In this document: positions 32,895-34,449 of the stretch, in pieces
How the letters are laid out: each line of letters starts with the position of its first letter
Position numbering within the stretch: the stretch's first letter is position 1
Source of the DNA: Piscibacillus halophilus
GTDB lineage: Bacteria; Bacillota; Bacilli; Bacillales; Alkalibacillaceae
Assembly: GCF_900110685.1 (NCBI RefSeq)
Contig: NZ_FOES01000029.1
Location: 1-34,449, forward strand
Reading direction: 5' to 3'
DNA length: 34,449 nt
The notes under the pieces: generated by a model
The model's input: only the letters and a program-made list of their open reading frames with translations
Databases searched by the model: none
Told to the model about the DNA's origin: nothing
Position numbers and translations under genes: made by a program

Positions 32895-33120
32895 AGTACC
32901 CGTGGTTCCACCCTGATTCTGCTCAATATAAGCAGCTCTCTCAGACATCGTTAACGCCGATGATACGTTAATCGCTAACTTAATCAAAGCTTCACGATTA
33001 ATGCTCCGAGGTGGTAAACAAGTAGTCATGCATAGAAAGTTCTCAGCCATTGACTTCCTTCTCTGTTATGCTGTATCTACATGTTCATGTCCTCATCTAA
33101 GCACGTTCATCATATTTTAT
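32857..33120 (-). promoter_or_regulatory. T-box leader of thrS
   Basis: The leader carries the T-box sequence AGGGTGGAACCACGG (32914-32900), where TGGA matches the TCCA end expected for tRNA-Thr. An ACC triplet (33015-33013, within TTTACCACC) is the likely specifier codon. A stem I region with GCATA/TATGC-type pairing lies upstream. A terminator follows the T-box, so uncharged tRNA-Thr should permit read-through into thrS. Confidence 0.88.
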
Positions 33121-33126
33121 GTACGT

Positions 33127-33155
33127 ATTATAACGATGTCCGAGAAAGAAATCAA
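33127..33155 (-). promoter_or_regulatory. Sigma-A promoter of thrS
   Basis: Minus-strand TTGATT (33155-33150) and TATAAT (33132-33127) are 17 bases apart. The -35 begins 2 bases past the ytxC stop codon, with no terminator between them. Confidence 0.75.
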
Positions 33156-33156
33156 G

Positions 33157-33969
33157 TTATTCTACTATTTTATAGGGAAATTGTTCAACCGGGAATAATT
33201 TAATTCGTTCTTGGAAGATATTCATCATCCAATACAATGTGTGCATATGATCATTCGACGCATAAACGTCAACCTGTTGTGGCGCAATAGACAATAAAGT
33301 AGAAACTAATTTTGATTGATCATATTCTTCCATAACAGTCGTGCCAGATACTTTACGAAAATGAGCTAATACTTCTTCACGGATTGGTTGCCCGTGGGAA
33401 TCAAAAAATCTGATCCGATCTTTTATGTTGACGATGACTTTAGGGAGCTTAGGCTTTTTTTTAAAAACATAATGTCTTAAATCATTCATCTTTTCTTGAA
33501 AAATAAGTTCAAACTGCCATTCCTCGATTCCGTAACCGACAATCTCTAACCATGCGTCCTCATTTTGGAACAGAGTTAAATATAAATGTTCCATATCGAC
33601 AACTCCACGCGATTCATGTGTGTATAAATAATAAATTAAGCGTTCATATAAAGAAAAAGATAAATCCGTGTGTAATTCTTTTGAAATTGAACTCACTGAT
33701 AAGACAAACGGAACAATCTGTTCAATTTCATCGTCATGATAGTAATACGAATTTTTTAATAAATAATTAGAAACTCTCGGCACGTAATAATTAACAATAA
33801 ATGGAAAAATCAAATCAACTAAGCTTGTCTGCTTTAACTTGTTGTAACCGGAAATACGTACTTCGCTCCCTTTAATCTGTACGCTTCCGCTAAAAGTAGA
33901 TGCTAAAACGAATAAATAAAACTGATTAGCATCCTTCTCATCTTGAAACAGAAATAACGTCTCTTTCAT
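33157..33969 (-). CDS. ytxC: YtxC-like sporulation-associated protein
   Basis: A 270-aa protein resembling YtxC, a protein of unknown biochemical function described as sporulation-related and found next to thrS in Bacillus. It has no clear enzyme motif, signal peptide or membrane span. It is rich in aromatic residues (FIVNYYVPRVSNYLLKNSYYY, seen in pieces). The N-terminal half is mixed and the middle mostly helical. AAGAGGG lies about 9 bases before ATG. In B. subtilis dnaB-dnaI precede ytxC; here a group II intron lies about 145 bases upstream instead. A possible sigma-E promoter is noted at 34006-34034. Confidence 0.8.
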   Translation of the reverse strand: MKETLFLFQDEKDANQFYLFVLASTFSGSVQIKGSEVRISGYNKLKQTSLVDLIFPFIVNYYVPRVSNYLLKNSYYYHDDEIEQIVPFVLSVSSISKELHTDLSFSLYERLIYYLYTHESRGVVDMEHLYLTLFQNEDAWLEIVGYGIEEWQFELIFQEKMNDLRHYVFKKKPKLPKVIVNIKDRIRFFDSHGQPIREEVLAHFRKVSGTTVMEEYDQSKLVSTLLSIAPQQVDVYASNDHMHTLYWMMNIFQERIKLFPVEQFPYKIVE

Positions 33970-34005
33970 GTTTCATCCCTCTTTCCACATCATTCACAGT
34001 AGTAC

Positions 34006-34034
34006 AGTTTATGAAAGAGAAATGAAAAACATGA
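34006..34034 (-). promoter_or_regulatory. Possible sigma-E promoter of ytxC
   Basis: Minus-strand TCATGTT (34034-34028) differs at one position from the sigma-E -35 KMATATT. After 14 bases CATAAACT (34013-34006) resembles the -10 CATACAnT. The start of ytxC is about 30 bases beyond the expected transcript start. The match is moderate in AT-rich DNA. Confidence 0.35.
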
Positions 34035-34113
34035 AAAATTCGGACAAACTTTATTCAATTTACTAAAAGTTCCTTTTAAATCAGTTCATCAAAAGAAAAA
34101 TATTTTGATTTGA

Positions 34114-34449
34114 ATCGAGTAGGAGGAGGTGATTAACCTCCGACCTCTCACACCACCGTACGTACGGTTCCGTATACGGCGGTTCAATAGTTTGAGTGTG
34201 CTTTCTCGAGAAGTTGGTTCAAGTCTTTTAGACCAGCTTTCTCGAGAATTTTATTGTTAATAGCTCTGTGAAGTATATGGCTACATGCTATGCACCAATA
34301 TCCCTTCCTTGTATTAGCCCATTCCCAAGCTTTTTGTTTTGGTATTTTAAGCTGAACAAGACTTTTATATCTTGTTTTAACCTTTTTCCATCGCTTCCAA
34401 ATAATTTGTCTAATCCTACGTCTAACCCATTGGTTAATGCTTCGGATAT
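34114..34449 (-). mobile_element. 3' part of a group II intron
   Basis: The minus strand ends with the ribozyme domains V and VI after a maturase stop codon. Domain V is the GAACCGCCGTATACGG / CCGTACGTACGGTGGT region (about 34187-34145), and domain VI is the hairpin GGAGGTTAATCACCTCC with a bulged A (34139-34123). The 3' boundary is probably within 34114-34119. The 5' part and the other exon lie outside the window. Confidence 0.85.
34184..34449 (-). CDS. ltrA: Group II intron reverse transcriptase/maturase, C-terminus (partial)
   Basis: The last 87 codons of an intron-encoded protein are visible, ending in TGA at 34184-34186. The maturase (domain X) signature is clear: INQWVRRRIRQIIWKRWKK, then a linker, IPKQKAWEWANTRKGYW and an alanine/leucine-rich tail ending HSNY. 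This is typical of bacterial LtrA-type proteins that help the intron splice and retrotranspose. The reverse transcriptase fingers and palm are outside the window, so activity cannot be judged. The gene runs directly into ribozyme domain V, the usual arrangement. No frameshift is seen in this part. Confidence 0.9.
   Translation of the reverse strand, partial: IRSINQWVRRRIRQIIWKRWKKVKTRYKSLVQLKIPKQKAWEWANTRKGYWCIACSHILHRAINNKILEKAGLKDLNQLLEKAHSNY

Noticed and set aside
33001-33198. 65-codon ORF on the plus strand
   Set aside because: It is antisense to the thrS T-box leader and promoter and has no ribosome binding site.

Overview
The window is a stretch of low-GC Firmicute chromosome from an endospore-forming member of the Bacillaceae. 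The gene order closely follows the Bacillus subtilis block rph-racE-ysmB-gerE-ysmA-sdhBAC-uvrC-trxA-etfAB-fadB-fadR-lcfA-mutS2-polX-yshB-zapA-rnhC-pheTS-ysgA-sspI-ysdC-ysdA-rplT-rpmI-infC-thrS-ytxC. Spore genes (gerE, sspI, ytxC) show it can sporulate, and the acidic EtfB and SdhB fit a mildly halophilic relative, though no genus can be named from sequence alone. Nearly everything is on the minus strand; only rnhC and sspI are on the plus strand, so the natural reading direction is from high to low coordinates.

Layout from low to high coordinate. 1-300: the first codons of a probable ISL3-type transposase running off the edge, and a GC-rich nested palindrome of about 120 bp. 366-697: tRNA-Arg(TCT) and tRNA-Gly(TCC) with a consensus promoter and a terminator. 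720-3509: rdgB and rph, then murI and a MarR regulator. 3612-4514: gerE with a good sigma-K promoter match, and a hotdog thioesterase. 4539-7845: sdhCAB, transcribed sdhC first from a sigma-A promoter. 7899-10278: uvrC and trxA. 10285-15306: fatty acid oxidation cluster lcfA-fadR-fadB-etfB-etfA with a FadR operator in front of fadR. 15333-20449: zapA-cvpA-polX-mutS2 plus a 26-codon membrane-peptide ORF. 20527-21579: rnhC and a shared terminator with pheT. 21584-25403: pheST under a T-box leader. 25400-26664: ysgA, divergent sspI, and a seven-copy 21-bp tandem array in the sspI 3' flank. 26669-29259: M42 peptidase, dimeric dUTPase, TVP38-type membrane protein and DUF1294 protein. 29286-30759: infC-rpmI-rplT with an L20-type attenuator leader and an ATT start for infC. 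30787-33155: thrS with a T-box leader. 33157-33969: ytxC. 34114-34449: the 3' end of a group II intron with the C-terminus of its maturase.

The genes are largely housekeeping: translation (two tRNA synthetases, IF3, L20, L35, RNase PH, tRNAs), nucleotide-pool hygiene (RdgB, dUTPase), DNA repair and topology (UvrC, MutS2, PolX, RNase HIII), respiration joined to beta-oxidation (Sdh, Etf, LcfA, FadB), cell wall and division (MurI, ZapA), and sporulation. Both ends of the window carry mobile or repeat DNA at points where B. subtilis synteny stops.

I did not find a clear unknown defence or biosynthetic system. The least explained structures are the exact 21-bp-period array after sspI, a long stem that hides the dUTPase ribosome binding site inside the end of the preceding gene, a pair of AT-rich palindromes with a shared core before two acyl-CoA genes, and the small membrane peptide ORF after mutS2.
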